Positions 49,383-60,253 of a DNA stretch of 64,000 nt are shown here, in pieces. The position numbers and the translations under genes were made by a program. The DNA lies in assembly GCA_963745765.1 (NCBI GenBank), contig CAVUYQ010000019.1, positions 1-64,000 of the forward strand, given 5' to 3'. Source of the DNA: Ww85 sp963745765. GTDB lineage: Bacteria; Desulfobacterota; Desulfobulbia; Desulfobulbales; Desulfocapsaceae. Within the stretch, counting starts at the first letter, position 1. Each line of letters begins with the position of its first letter. Below the pieces are notes generated by a model, which was not told the DNA's origin, did no database searches, and saw only the letters and a program-made list of their open reading frames with translations.

Positions 49383-50718
49383 TCAACTGCGCTCAGTTCT
49401 TCTGATGGGCAACTTCATGCGAAACGATGATCCCTTGCCCGGACTGCTGTCCACCTCAATGCTGCCGTTATGCTTCTTGATGATTCCATAACTGACGGAT
49501 AATCCTAATCCGATGCCTTTCACATCGGGTTTGAGTAGAAAAAAACGGTTCAAAGATACGGTCTATGATCTCCGGCTCTATACCGATGCCGTTATCCGTA
49601 AACTCGATAACAATAAATGTCTGCTCCGTTTCGGTTCTGATGGTAATTACGCCTCCGCCCTCACAAGCGCTGACACTGTTGGAGAGAAGATTCATGACCA
49701 CCTGCTTGAGCTGGTCCGCCACCCCATAAAGAACAGGTATATTGTCTGCCATACTGTCTCTCAAGAATGATATTTTTTGTGGCAAACTTCTTTCTGAACA
49801 AAAGGAGAACACTGTCGATCATGTCATGCACATCAAATGGGGCGCGTATGCCGGATGTCGGCCGGTTGAAATCCTGCAGCGCCTTAAGCAGTTCCCGCAT
49901 GCGCTTGCATTCACCGATGGCAATGTCCAGCAGTTCGGCATCCTCAGGATCGAGTGTTGCTCGTCGGCTTATGCCTTTGACGACGTTCAGCACTCCCTGC
50001 AGCGGATTGTTGAGTTCGTGGGCAATCGAGGCGGCAAGAGTGCCGATGGCGGCCAGCTTTTCCTTGTGCAGCAACTGGCTTTGCGTCTGCTCTAACTTAA
50101 GGGTGCGTTGCTGGACGCGGAGTTCCAGATCGGCGTTGAGAGCGGAAATTTCCCGTCTGGCCACATCGAGTTCGGTGATATCGGTCATGGTCATCAAAGC
50201 CGGTCCCGATACATCTTGATCGCCGGATCTGATGACGCTTTCCAACTGGACCTGAAGACGAGAACCATCACTTCGTCGCAGACCCAGGCGGCAGGATTGC
50301 CGCGTCCCTGAACGCCCTCAGGTTTTGTTGATGCAGGTGGAAGATATCCTGGTCATAAAAATCGATAAAGGTGGAGAACTTCTGGTCGACAAGCGCAATT
50401 CTGTCCACTTTGAGCATGTCTGCGGCTCTCAGGTTGGCCTCGACAACGCGTCCGACTCTATTGAGAGTGAGATAGCCCACAGGGGCAAACTCGTAGAGTT
50501 GGTTGTATTTCTGGTGGGAGTTTTTCAAGTTCTGTCTGGGCGATGCGCAAATCTTCGTTCTGCAGTTCCAGTTCGATCCTGTTGGTGTCAAGTTCGACGA
50601 TCAGTTTTCTGATATTGCCGTTAAAAATGTCGGGATCCGTCCTGTTGTAGCTGTCAAGCACCTCAAGAGCCCGCTTGCGTAATTCGGCAAATTCCTGGTT
50701 ATCTGCTTTTTTTTGCAT
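49383..50718 (-). CDS. PAS-domain sensor histidine kinase (several frameshifts)
   Basis: A reconstructed cytoplasmic kinase of about 445 residues. N-terminal helical region (ELRKRALEVLDSYNRTDPD), a PAS domain (YEFAPVGYLTLNRVGRVVEA), a coiled linker (RVQQRTLKLEQTQSQLLHKE), HisKA with AASIAHELNNPLQGVLN (phospho-His), and the ATPase domain: QVVMNLLSNSVSACEGG (N box), FTDNGIGI (G1), then in another frame DVKGIGLGLSVSYGIIKKH (G2) and SSPGKGSSFRMKLPI. Shifts lie near 50500, 50260, 49750 and 49520. No transmembrane helices. It is followed by a receiver gene. A degenerate relative is at 58321-59228. Confidence 0.8.
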
Positions 50719-50754
50719 GGTCGTTGATCCGTCAACTCGAAGAGATACCTCCTG

Positions 50755-53667
50755 TTATTTTACCCTGGCATAGATCACGGCGCTTTGCTTGCTCTTGTAG
50801 ACGATTGGTGCCGCAAAAATCTCACAAAGAACGGAACTACCGTCCATCCGGACATACTTCTCTTCGAGGACCGGTACTGCGGCGCCTTCACTGCGCATGA
50901 TGTCCAGGCGCTGAAGAAATTGCCCCCGGGATTCTTCGGCCAGCCGTTCAGCGATCGGTGTGCCGAGCAGCTGGTCAGCAGAGGTGGCGCCGAGAATCTC
51001 CTGAGCCGCCGGGTTGATATAGCTGAAGAGCTGGTCGGTGATGACAAATATCCCCATCGGCGAATGTTTCACCAGTTCCCGCCAGGATGCCTCACTCTGG
51101 GCAAGGGCGGCGACCGTATTGTTGAATTCGGTCACATTCAAAAAGGTGACCACGACTCCCTCGATCATATTGCCGACGGTACGGAATGGCCGGACCCGCA
51201 TGCGATATTTTTGTCCCTCGCCGTCCTCTATCACCGACTCATGCTTATCAAGGGTTTTCAAAACCTTTCCGGCGCACTCCCTGATGTCCACATCTTTCAG
51301 GGTTGAGGCGAAATGTTCGATGGAACGCCCGACATCGGAAGGAGTAAGATGGAAAAATTTGCCGATCAATGGGGTGAATCGTCTGATATTCAGGTCGATG
51401 TCGAGAAAAATTGTCGCAATATCGGTGGCATCAAGCAGGTTTTTGATGTCATCGTTGGCCGAAACGAGTTCGTCGATTCTGGCCTGCAGTTCGGAGTTGA
51501 CCGTAGACGATTCCTCGTTTAAGGACTGCAGTTCTTCTTTAGAGGTCTCCAGCTCTTCATTGGTACTCTGCAATTCCTCATTGGCGGATTGCAGTTCCTC
51601 GTTGGTCGACTTGAGTTCCTCGTTTGAGGTCTCCAGTTCTTCTATAGTTGTCTGCAGATTTTCCCTGGTATAATGCAGTTCATCTTCCAGCCTTTTCAGA
51701 TCCAGGTTTTTGGCGGTTTTGGTTTCGATTGAGCTCTGGGAAACCTTTTTTCCTCTTTTGCCGGGTATTTCGTCAAAAATGATCAGCATCAGGCCCCTGA
51801 GGCCGCCTTGAATCTGCGGCAGGGGTCTGACAATCAGATTAATATCCTGAGAGACCACCGTCGCTTTTGACCCTGAGGTTTTTGACAACAACCTCCGTAC
51901 GTTCACTGGACATTTTACGGATGGCGTTGGTCAATCCCGCCTTCAGACCCGGCCTGGCCATTTTCAGAATATTGCTGCTGGCTTCCCCTTCGGCAGGCTC
52001 CAGAAAGCGACCGGTCCGTCCATGGGCATAGACCATCTCTGCCTTGTCGTCAACGACCACGCAGACCGGTACGTTACATCTGGGTGAGGATTGCCTTTAA
52101 CAATTTGATGGTACCTGCATCTGTTGAAGCCCTGGCTGTTACGCCAAGGTTCTCCTCCGGCAAACGGTCAAGAGCTTTGAGCTTGGGTAATTCCAGAGGT
52201 TGTTTGATACCGCCTGGGTCGGTACGACGTTCGAATATCTTCCATTTTTTATCGAGCAGGGTAAACTGGTCTGCAAACCTGCCGATATTTTCGGAGGTGC
52301 CGAGCAGAAGAATGCCGCCCGGCTTTAAACTGTAGTGAAAGATCGGCATTAATTTTTCCTGAAGTGCGGGCCCGAAGTAGATGAGCAGGTTTCTGCAGCA
52401 CAGCATGTCCAGTTTGGTGAATGGTGGATCTTTGGTGACGTTCTGTTCGGCAAAAACCACCATTTCACGAATATTCTTCCTGATCTGGTAGTGGTCGTCT
52501 ACCTTGGTGAAATATTTTTCAAGACGTTTGGGGCCGACATCGATCGATATGGAATTCAGGTAGATACCGGCTCTTGCCACACTGATGGCTTGTTCGTCCA
52601 GGTCGGTACCAAAGAGCTGAACATCCAGATTGCGGCCCAGGGCCTCCAGGCATTCCTGAACAATGATGGCGATGGAATAGACCTCTTCGCCGCTGCTGCA
52701 GCCCGGTACCCAGATGCGGAATTGATAGCCATCCGGTTTGGATTGCAGCAGGTTGAACAGATATTTTTCTTTCAGCAACAGAAAGGCTTCCGGATCTCTG
52801 AAAAAGCTGGTAACGCCGATCAGCAGCTCCTTGAATAAAATGGTTACTTCACGTTCGGACTCTCTGAGATATTCGACATATTCGTCAATGGTATCGATCT
52901 GGTGAACATACATTCTTCTCTCGATGCGGCGGAAGATGGTGTTTTTTTTGTACAGAGAAAAATCATGGCCGGTAACGGAGCGAATGAGGACAAAGATCTT
53001 TCTGCAGGGCCCGATCGGCACTGTCATCTTCCACGAGACCTGGGTCTTTTAACCTTTTGTTGTGATAGTGCACATACTGTAACAGTTGTTCCGGCATTTT
53101 TTCCGGCGGGAGTACGTGGTCAACCAGACCTGTGGCGCGGGCATTTGCCGGCATTCCGTCAAATTTTGCCGAATCCTTGTCCTGGGCGATTATCAGCCCG
53201 GACTCCGCCTTAATGGCTTTGATACCCAACGTACCGTCGGTTCCGGTACCTGAAAGGATGATGCCGACCGCCTTTATGCCCTGGTCGCTGCCAAGGCTGC
53301 GAAAGAAGACATCAATTGGCCGGTGAGGCCCATCGGTTTTCTTTCTATCCAGCAATTGCAGGGTGTTGTTTAAAATCGTCAGTTCCTTGTCCGGTGGGAT
53401 GATATACACCTGGTTGGCAAGAACCCGCATGTTATCGGTAATCTGCCTGACCTTCATCCTCGTCTGGTTCTGGATGAGTTCAGGAAGCATGCTGTGATGA
53501 TGGGGATCAAGATGGGAAACCAGGACAAAGGCCAGGTCCGAGTCCGCGGGCATGGCCTTGAAAAATTGTGTCAGGGCCTCAAGACCACCGGCGGAAGAGC
53601 CAATCCCGACCACGGCAAGAGGTGCATCCCTGTCGGCTGTTACTCTTTTGATCTGTCTTAACAGCAT
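50755..53667 (-). CDS. CheB-CheR-PAS fusion signalling protein (several frameshifts)
   Basis: A multidomain protein of about 970 residues. CheB methylesterase: VVGIGSSAGGLEALTQFF (Ser), VSHLDPHHHSML and GIILSGTGTDGTLGIKAI. After a shift near 52995, CheR methyltransferase: FFRDPEAFLLL, WVPGCSSGEEVYSIAI and DMLCCRNLLIYF. After shifts near 52070 and 51870, a PAS-like region, a coiled coil of repeated TNEELQSTNEEL-type heptads, and two PAS domains (LDATDIATIFLDIDLNIRRF; FVITDQLFSYINPAAQEIL). The first ATG may be 53690, because 53667 lacks a ribosome site. No kinase domain. It adjoins the histidine kinase and may modulate it by adaptation chemistry. Confidence 0.82.
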
Positions 53668-54175
53668 CGGACTGGTTGTCGCTGTCCATATGTTATCCTC
53701 TCAACGTACCATGTCGGCATTGCAGGTCAATTACTCACGGTTGCCCTCGCTTGCGGCCATTTACTGTCATTTATGGAGCAGAGCTCGAGAGAGACGAAGT
53801 TATCGTACCTCATTCAGGTCAGAGTGACAATGCATTGAGCATGGCAGATATAATCCTCTCACCTTGAGATGGCTGAAAATTGTGCAGGATCGGGCCAATG
53901 ATTACCAGAGGGAGCAAAAGTTATATCCGTAGGCGCCATTGGAAGTTGGACTTTATTGAAGAAAAGGCCTTCTTTAAGCAATCTCCTGCCTGCTCAAACC
54001 CTTATTTAAGATCTTCCCAACCGTCTTCTCCAGCTTTTTTAAATTGACGCCAGTTGACTTAATTTTAAGAATTAACGGATTTTTCCACTGTCTGGGGTTT
54101 GTCGTGTAATTGATCGTTTGCTCTCTTATCTCGGAAAAAGGTGCGTGCGCCGGGAGGTGCGCAATTCAGCGCAAC
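53668..54175. other. Intergenic region before the AsmA gene
   Basis: About 500 bases with no supportable gene. It marks the boundary where G+C rises on entering the AsmA gene. Confidence 0.3.
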
Positions 54176-55603
54176 TCATTTCGGCGGCGTCACCGAGCCG
54201 GCGTAGAATACCTCGCACTCTCCGCCAGGAAAGAGGTCTCTGCCCATCTGCAACAACTTCCGCACCGGCCCCGTGAGAGAATTGAGGACACTCGGCGGCT
54301 GCACCTCCGGGGTCCGGAAGCTACCCTGTATACTTTGTCGCACCTTGGTGCAGCCTTCGGCGTCGATCAGCGCCACGGTCACGTTATCGAACTGTTGATG
54401 AACGAAATCGAGCTTCCCCTGGAGGGCGAGGCGGTGCTCCTTCGTCGCCAATGCCACGTCCTGGGCCTGCGCTATGCCGCTTTTAACCTTCCAGTCTGAG
54501 ACCAGAACCCGGATCTCACTGCTCCCCCCCGATTCCTCAAAGATGCTGGCAAAGTTATATCCCTTGGTGACCACCAGGCCCAAAGGCCCGGCAAAGAAGA
54601 AGGCGCCCACGTCCACCAGGTTGAAGTGTTGGCTGGACTCGAACTGGGCGAGTTCCTGATCGAGGTCGCGGCCATTGAGCCTGAGGTTCTTGCCCCGCAG
54701 CAAGATCTGCCCCTCCAGGGTCTGTCGCAACTGGTTCAGGGTTTTTCCCTGCATCGACAGGTTCGCGGAGAAATCCATCCGCCCCTCTGCGACCTTTTGC
54801 GGTAAAAGAATTTTGAAGAATTCCGCGACCGGGAACTGCGGCAGAGAGTAGTGGACGGAGTAGTGGGGTAGATCCCCCGAAAAGTCCGCATGAACGTTTC
54901 CCGATCCCGACGCGCCGAAGAGCTGCATTGTCACCGGCTGGAAATCGACAACCCCGTTCTTCCTGTCGGCCGCGACCTTCAAATCGGACACCGTGAAGTC
55001 ATCCTTCCGGAGCTCCCCGCAGGCAAGGTCTGCGGAAAACGAAAGGTTTTTCCCAGGGTCCGGACTGTTCTCGCGCGGTCGCTGCAAGTGGCGAACGACC
55101 AGACTGCATTCCCCGACCTCGAAACCTTCCCCGGATGATTGGTCCAGGTAGCGCAGCGTCCCGTCCGCAAGGGAAACTATGGCCAGATCCAGGGCCGGCA
55201 GGTTTCCTCGGGCCGCTTCCGGTTGCTCGAAATTGAAGGTTCCATCGCGGCTACGTTCGATGGAAATCCGGGCGTGTTGCAGGGAAATTGACCCCATCCG
55301 GACTTGCTTCCGGAACAGGGGCAGAAGTTCAAGGCCTAGCCTCGCTTCCGCTGCGGAAGCGACCTCCGTCCCGCGGTTGCGAACATGCACGTCTTTCAGG
55401 GTGACGAGCAATCCCGGAAAGAAATTGACCCCGAGCCGGCCCTCAACGCTAACCTCCATCCCCAGAGCTTTCGAGGCAACCGCTTCCAGGCGGGGCTTGT
55501 AGGCATCGGCGTCCACGAAAAACAGCAGGGCCACCGCGGCCAGGACGAGGAGCGCAAACAACCCGCCGGCAATAAATAGGATGGTTTTGCTGGATTTTGC
55601 CAT
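54176..55603 (-). CDS. AsmA-family outer-membrane biogenesis protein
   Basis: A 475-residue protein anchored by an N-terminal helix (TILFIAGGLFALLVLAAVAL) with a large periplasmic part. DADAYKPRLEAVASKALGME, VEGRLGVNFFPGLLVTLKDV and DGTFNFEQPEA are AsmA hallmarks, and LRQTLEGQILLRGKNLRLNG is the C-terminal AsmA_2 motif. Related proteins carry phospholipid between membranes. The coding sequence is visibly richer in G+C and in C/G third positions than its neighbours on either side, and it is free of frameshifts, so it may have been acquired by transfer. Ends at PPK. Confidence 0.9.
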   Translation of the reverse strand: MAKSSKTILFIAGGLFALLVLAAVALLFFVDADAYKPRLEAVASKALGMEVSVEGRLGVNFFPGLLVTLKDVHVRNRGTEVASAAEARLGLELLPLFRKQVRMGSISLQHARISIERSRDGTFNFEQPEAARGNLPALDLAIVSLADGTLRYLDQSSGEGFEVGECSLVVRHLQRPRENSPDPGKNLSFSADLACGELRKDDFTVSDLKVAADRKNGVVDFQPVTMQLFGASGSGNVHADFSGDLPHYSVHYSLPQFPVAEFFKILLPQKVAEGRMDFSANLSMQGKTLNQLRQTLEGQILLRGKNLRLNGRDLDQELAQFESSQHFNLVDVGAFFFAGPLGLVVTKGYNFASIFEESGGSSEIRVLVSDWKVKSGIAQAQDVALATKEHRLALQGKLDFVHQQFDNVTVALIDAEGCTKVRQSIQGSFRTPEVQPPSVLNSLTGPVRKLLQMGRDLFPGGECEVFYAGSVTPPK

Positions 55604-55843
55604 GAACCTGATCCTTTTTCGCTGGCCGCGATGCCATAGGGTCTGCCGTCGAAATGTCCGGATGGCGAATCAACTCGTGGACATTTTTTCGGGCACAACT
55701 ACCGATATCGCAATTTAAATTCCTGCGGTACAGGGGCGGCATGCGCATATGCCTTTCAGTATGAGCTAGCTTACAGGATAGCCGAAAATTCAAATTCGAG
55801 CGTTTCTCTAAGGTATCCTGATCGTACTTTGCAATCGACCGGG

Positions 55844-55999
55844 TTAATCAGCGGCGTCCTCGGCAGTGTCCTGAATTTTTTTACCGGCCTGTTCCAGGTC
55901 TTCTCCAGCGCCTTGCATGGTGTTGCATCCTGTTGTAAACCCGCTTAATACGACAATGATTACCATGAGTAATAGTGTACGTAGGGTAAAAAGTTTCAT
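55844..55999 (-). CDS. Entericidin-like small lipoprotein
   Basis: A 51-residue product, MKLFTLRTLLLMVIIVVLSG then FTTGCNTMQGAGEDLEQAGK, ending DTAEDAAD. It has a signal peptide with lipobox (TTGC), and the CNTMQGAGEDLEQAGKKIQ pattern is typical of the entericidin A/B family. AAGGAGG lies before the ATG. It is too short for most automatic callers. Located upstream of asmA on the same strand. Entericidin-type peptides are membrane lipoproteins, often stress-induced. Confidence 0.85.
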   Translation of the reverse strand: MKLFTLRTLLLMVIIVVLSGFTTGCNTMQGAGEDLEQAGKKIQDTAEDAAD

Positions 56000-56319
56000 A
56001 TCGTCCTCCTTGTTAATATATTACATTGTGATAATTATGGATGGATACCGCCATGAGAGATTGCTTGGTATATGGGCGGTATTCTGCTGTGGCCTCTATT
56101 GCAGAGACTATGCCAAGAGAAAGTATGGAGAGGTAAACACCATCTCATGTTAAGCACATGTTGTTTTGTTATTAATGAAAATAATCAATAATATATGAGT
56201 CTTGATCCTTCCCGGAAAAGGGGATGGGTCACGACAAATCATCTGGTTTCTGGAGAGTTGCTCGTTTCGTTATCTAACCATGGTAGTGCTGTTCTGTCCT
56301 GTCAGGTAGGAATCGTCCT
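56000..56319. other. Intergenic region
   Basis: About 320 bases between the divergent entericidin-like gene and the TrkA-C remnant. I see nothing that I can support here. Confidence 0.3.
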
Positions 56320-56574
56320 GTGAATCAGGATTTGCAAAGCAATCTAAAACTGCGGGAAGAGGGCCTCATAGTTCTCGGCATAAATCGTGAAAATGGTGAT
56401 TATATCGGTATCCCAGACGGTGAGAACGAAATAAAACCGGGTGATATTCTGATCACCTATGGACGGACCCAGAGTGTCGCGCAGATTGATGAACGTAAAG
56501 CGGGGACCAGGGGCGCCGGCTTTGTACCACGCTGCATCATCACAGATCTGATGGTCTTTGCAAAGGATATATAG
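56320..56574 (+). pseudogene. TrkA-C domain remnant
   Basis: LKLREEGLIVLGINRENGDY, then IGIPDGENEIKPGDILITYG, is a regulatory TrkA-C (RCK_C) domain of the type found at the C terminus of potassium or other ion transporters. No start with ribosome site and no transport domain lie upstream, so only the 3' end of a gene survives. It differs from the TrkA at 30.5 kb. Confidence 0.6.
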
Positions 56575-56649
56575 TTGGGGATAAAATGGTTAGCAGAAGT
56601 ACCTATTCTGTGACACTAAGCTGCGGAAAACACCGGGGCCGGCAGAGGA

Positions 56650-58293
56650 TTACTCCTCTGCCAGGGAGGTGAGAAAAGTTTGGAGATTGACGGATTTGTT
56701 GCTGATTCCAAGTTTCTTGCGGATCTTTTTGCGATGCACATTGATTGTATCAGGTGCCAGGCAGAGTATATCGGCTATTTCTTTCGTCCCTTTGCCCTGC
56801 TTGACATGGGTGGCCACCTGAATTTCCATCGGAGTAAGGCCGATAAACTCGCTGGTAAGTTTCGTGACAAAAGAAGAGGTGATATCGCGCAGGTTGTCTT
56901 CGATTTCCCCGAGGAGCTGGGCCTGATCGGCATCCAGCCTGGTTCTCTGCAGTCTCTTGACCAGGGGTTCAACGAGTTTTATTACATTTTCGCTCAGTTG
57001 TTCTTCTACCTCCACCCTATCCTGCCGACGTTTATTCAGCAGTGCTGTCAGGGCGGCATTGGCTTCGGTGAGTTCCTCGTTGTGCCTGGCTAAGGCATCG
57101 GTTTGTTGCGCGACGTTTTGCTCCAATTGCTCTTTACTGTGCAGCAAGTCCTGCTGCATCGATTTGGCTTCGGTAATATCGCTCAGCAGTCCGACCAGCC
57201 GCAGCGGCACGCCGTTTCCATCCCGCTCCACCACCATGCCTCGGGATCGGAACCACATCCAGCTGCCATCAGCTTTTTGCAGGCGCAACTCAGCTGTCAT
57301 AGAGCTCGGTCAGTCCATCGAGACAGTCCTGCAGGGCCTTTAATGCGGAAGGTTTATCTTCCGGGTGCAGCAGATCCTGCCAACTGTTATTGCTTTTCTG
57401 TAGAGTGCCGGGGGCATAACCAAGGAGTTTCTGCCAGTTGTTGCAATAATAGATGTTCCCCGTAGCAAGATCACAATCCATAAAACCGTTGAGCGATACG
57501 GAGTGGACCAGTCGCAGCCGTTCCTCACTCTGCTGCAGACCGATGCTTGTCATGAAAGATATCCGTGACATCTGTCATGCATGATTGTCGCTGCGGTCAC
57601 GGCGTTGCGCCATCCATGATTACGGGACAATAGGAGATGACCATGCTGCGAAATCCTTGATCGGCCAGACGTAACAGATCCAATTGCTGCACGATCGCAC
57701 CGGAGAAACAACGCTCCAGCCTTGAGGCGATTTTCGTATCAAACAGGAGACGGCCGACGACATCCGCCATGGAGCAGCCGATCAGTTCCTTCCTGCTCCT
57801 GCCATATGCGCGCAGATAGGCGTTGTTTGCTTCCAGGTAAACGCCCTTTTTATCCACCAGGGCTACTGCAACTGCCGTCGTCGAGAAGATTTTTTCATAA
57901 AGCATTATTCTGGTAAAGTGATCCCGCCTCTCGAACGTTTTGCCGATGCGCAGCAAAAGTTCTTCAACATCGAAGGGTTTGAGGAGAAAGTCGTCCGCTC
58001 CGGCCCGCATGGCTTCTATGACCGTTCCTATTTCGCCATAGCCGGTGATGATTATCACATATATTTCCGGGTTGCGGATCTTGGCATTTTTCAGCAGCTC
58101 CAGGCCGTTCTGTCCAGGCATGACAAGATCAGTGATGAGCAGGTCGAAGCGATTTGCCGTCAGAAGGGCAAGAGCTTCATCGTAGCATGAGGCGAGTTGT
58201 GACATCGTAGTATCGCTGTAACTCTCGTTTGAACGACAGCCTTATAATTTCTTCATCATCAACCAGGAGTATTTTCTTTTTGTTTACCATCAT
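56650..58293 (-). CDS. Receiver-PAS-PAS-LuxR transcription regulator (several frameshifts)
   Basis: About 545 residues after reconstruction. Receiver: KKKILLVDDEEIIRLSFKRE, shift near 58205, FDLLITDLVMPGQNGLELL, MRAGADDFLLKPFD. PAS 1: STTAVAVALVDKKGVYLEAN. Shift near 57590, PAS 2: LVHSVSLNGFMDCDLATGN; shift near 57300, then GSWMWFRSRGMVVERDGNG. A coiled linker precedes a LuxR/GerE helix-turn-helix: GLTPMEIQVATHVKQGKGTK, EIADILCLAPDTINVHRKKI. It probably activates or represses genes according to a sensor kinase, perhaps one in this block. Start ATG 58293 or 58290. Confidence 0.8.
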
Positions 58294-58320
58294 AAAATTG
58301 CCGGATCAATAGTACCGGTG

Positions 58321-59228
58321 CTAGTCATGTATGGGCAGGATGACCTTGAAACCGGAATTCTTTTCATGATCCACTAGCTGTCTCTATGCTGCCCCCATGC
58401 ATGATAATAATAGCATAACTTTTGCTAAGTTCCAGGCTTCTCGATGAGCCGTTTGCTATTTGAAAGGTTTAACGGATCAAAGATTTGCGACATCGCCGAT
58501 TGGTCAATGCTGCAGCCGCTACTCTCAAACTGTGAAACGATGGTATCCTTCTCAACTGAGGTGGTGATACGGATCGAATCACCCCGGCAGCAGGTCTCGA
58601 TGCTCTTATCGAGCAGGTTCTGAAACATTGAATTCAGCTGGTCGGCAACTGCGTGAATGAGCGGTATGTTTTCGGTAAATTCCGCTTTTATGTCAATTCC
58701 TTTGTCGATCAGCAGTGGCCTGTTCATCTCTATGATTTTTTCCAGCTCGGACCGGATATCGAACAGGTCAGTTTTGCCGCGGGTCGGCTGGTAAAATTCC
58801 CGCAGATCCCTGACCAGATTATTGAGTTTTATCACCTCATCAAAGGCGAGATTGACCAGCGGCAGGTCTTCCGGTTCAAGAGAACCGCGGCGATGAATGC
58901 CGCCCAGGACATTGGTGATCGCCTGCAGCGGATCGTTAAATTTCTGGGCGATGGCGACTGCAACTCGGCCGACTGCTGCAAGTTTTTCACTCTTCAGGAG
59001 GCGCTGGTGCGATTGTTCCAGCTCCACGGAACGTCTTTCGACCTGCCGTTCGAGCTCATCGTTGGAAATATAGCCGATCGGTGTCGCATCGTAGAGTGCG
59101 GTGAATCTTGCCAAGGTTTCAGTCAGCTCTTTTTGTTTCAGCCGCAACTTCTCAATCTGCTGCTCCAACTCGGTGTATGATTTTTCCCTTTTATCAATTT
59201 GTTTTATTGATTTTCCCATCGTTTTCAA
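58321..59228 (-). CDS. Degenerate histidine kinase (pseudokinase), two frameshifts
   Basis: About 300 residues with the same plan as the kinase at 49383-50718: coiled N terminus, then LLKSEKLAAVGRVAVAIAQK and FNDPLQAITNVLGGIHRRGS. The phospho-accepting His of the H box (AHELNNPLQ in the relative) is Gln here. The N box is altered (NSMFQNLLDKSIETC) and the G1 Asp is missing (SSGCSID for TDNGIGI). After an indel at about 58435 the frame continues as LELSKSYAIIIMHGGSIE and GFKVILPIHD. It should be unable to autophosphorylate, so a regulatory or decoy role is inferred. Adjacent to the LuxR-type regulator on the same strand. Confidence 0.72.
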
Positions 59229-59250
59229 ACGTTCTTCCTACATGACAGTG

Positions 59251-59439
59251 TTATGAGAATTTTTTTTCAAATTTGAGCTGATGCTTGCCCCCACACTCCA
59301 AGCCTGACAATTTATTAAGCCAGTTCATGCCCCTGGAAGCCACATTTCCCCGGCTTTGAATTATGGCCCTGGCTTTATCGAGCTCTAAAAGAAGCATTTT
59401 AGTTTCTCCGGGTTCATTGAAATTACTCCTAACAAACAT
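59251..59439 (-). CDS. Small hypothetical protein
   Basis: A 62-residue basic frame with AAGGAGA eight bases before the ATG, immediately upstream of the degenerate kinase. It begins MFVRSNFNEPGETKMLLLEL and has no known domain. Translation signals are its main support. Confidence 0.35.
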   Translation of the reverse strand: MFVRSNFNEPGETKMLLLELDKARAIIQSRGNVASRGMNWLNKLSGLECGGKHQLKFEKKFS

Positions 59440-59868
59440 ATTCCTATTCTCCTTAATCTACAATACTTTCCAGCTATTGTTAAAAAAATTAAAATAACCG
59501 GAAGAGACAAACCGCAGGTTTCATAATCTGACTACTTCGATTCAAAGGGAGCGGCTATGACGAGAGTCTTTCCCATTACAATTATCAGTTTTTTTCTCGT
59601 TTTCTCAACATCCCTTGTTGGATGACAATCTAAACATTACTGCAGTCCCTTATACTTTCGGACATTGACCGTTTTCCACTCCAAAAGGGGCTGCTTTTGA
59701 ATGCGTTGTTGTTGATCCGAGTCAGCAATCTGAATTGTCGAGTCAATCTCACCATGGTCAAGCAGCAGATCAAGAAATGCTTTTTCATTTTTTTTCCCGG
59801 TTTTCCTTGCGCCGAAATGGCCTTGTCAAGTATCTCCCGCATGGTTATGAAGGCGTACCCGTTACACC
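59440..59868. other. Intergenic region before the SDR remnant
   Basis: About 430 bases. No gene or regulatory element is clear. Confidence 0.3.
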
Positions 59869-60121
59869 AATTTGCAGTCACCAGCCTATCATTTGTCGAA
59901 AACCATGCTCAACGAGATCACCGCGCTGCTGGCAAAGGAGTTGAGTGATGACCATATTATGGTCAATGCCGTCTGTCCCGGCCGGGTGCGAACGGACCTG
60001 GGGGGACCGCAGGCACCCGTTTCTTCGGAACAGGCTGCTGAGACCCCGGTGTGGCTTGCGACCCTGCCGGATAACGGTCCGACCGGCGGTTTTCCAGGGA
60101 ACATCAGCCGATGCCCTGGTA
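59869..60121 (+). pseudogene. SDR remnant, duplicate of the 3' third of the 2.9 kb SDR
   Basis: LQSPAYHLSKTMLNEITALL, AKELSDDHIMVNAVCPGRV and GPQAPVSSEQAAETPVWLAT align closely with the last 80 residues of the SDR at 2865-3600. The cofactor domain is missing upstream. A one-base shift near 60095 separates GPTGGF from the true end HQPMPW and TAG at 60121, which is the same ending as the intact copy. Non-functional. Confidence 0.75.
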
Positions 60122-60253
60122 GTGCAAAAGATAATAAACTGTCTGTTGCAGAGGTAAGAGCCAGGTGCATCTGATCTATTTCCCGTTGGCTCGAGGCTGC
60201 CACGGAAGTGTCTTTTTTACTTTTAAACAATTGGGTCCGGAATAGCCGATGTC

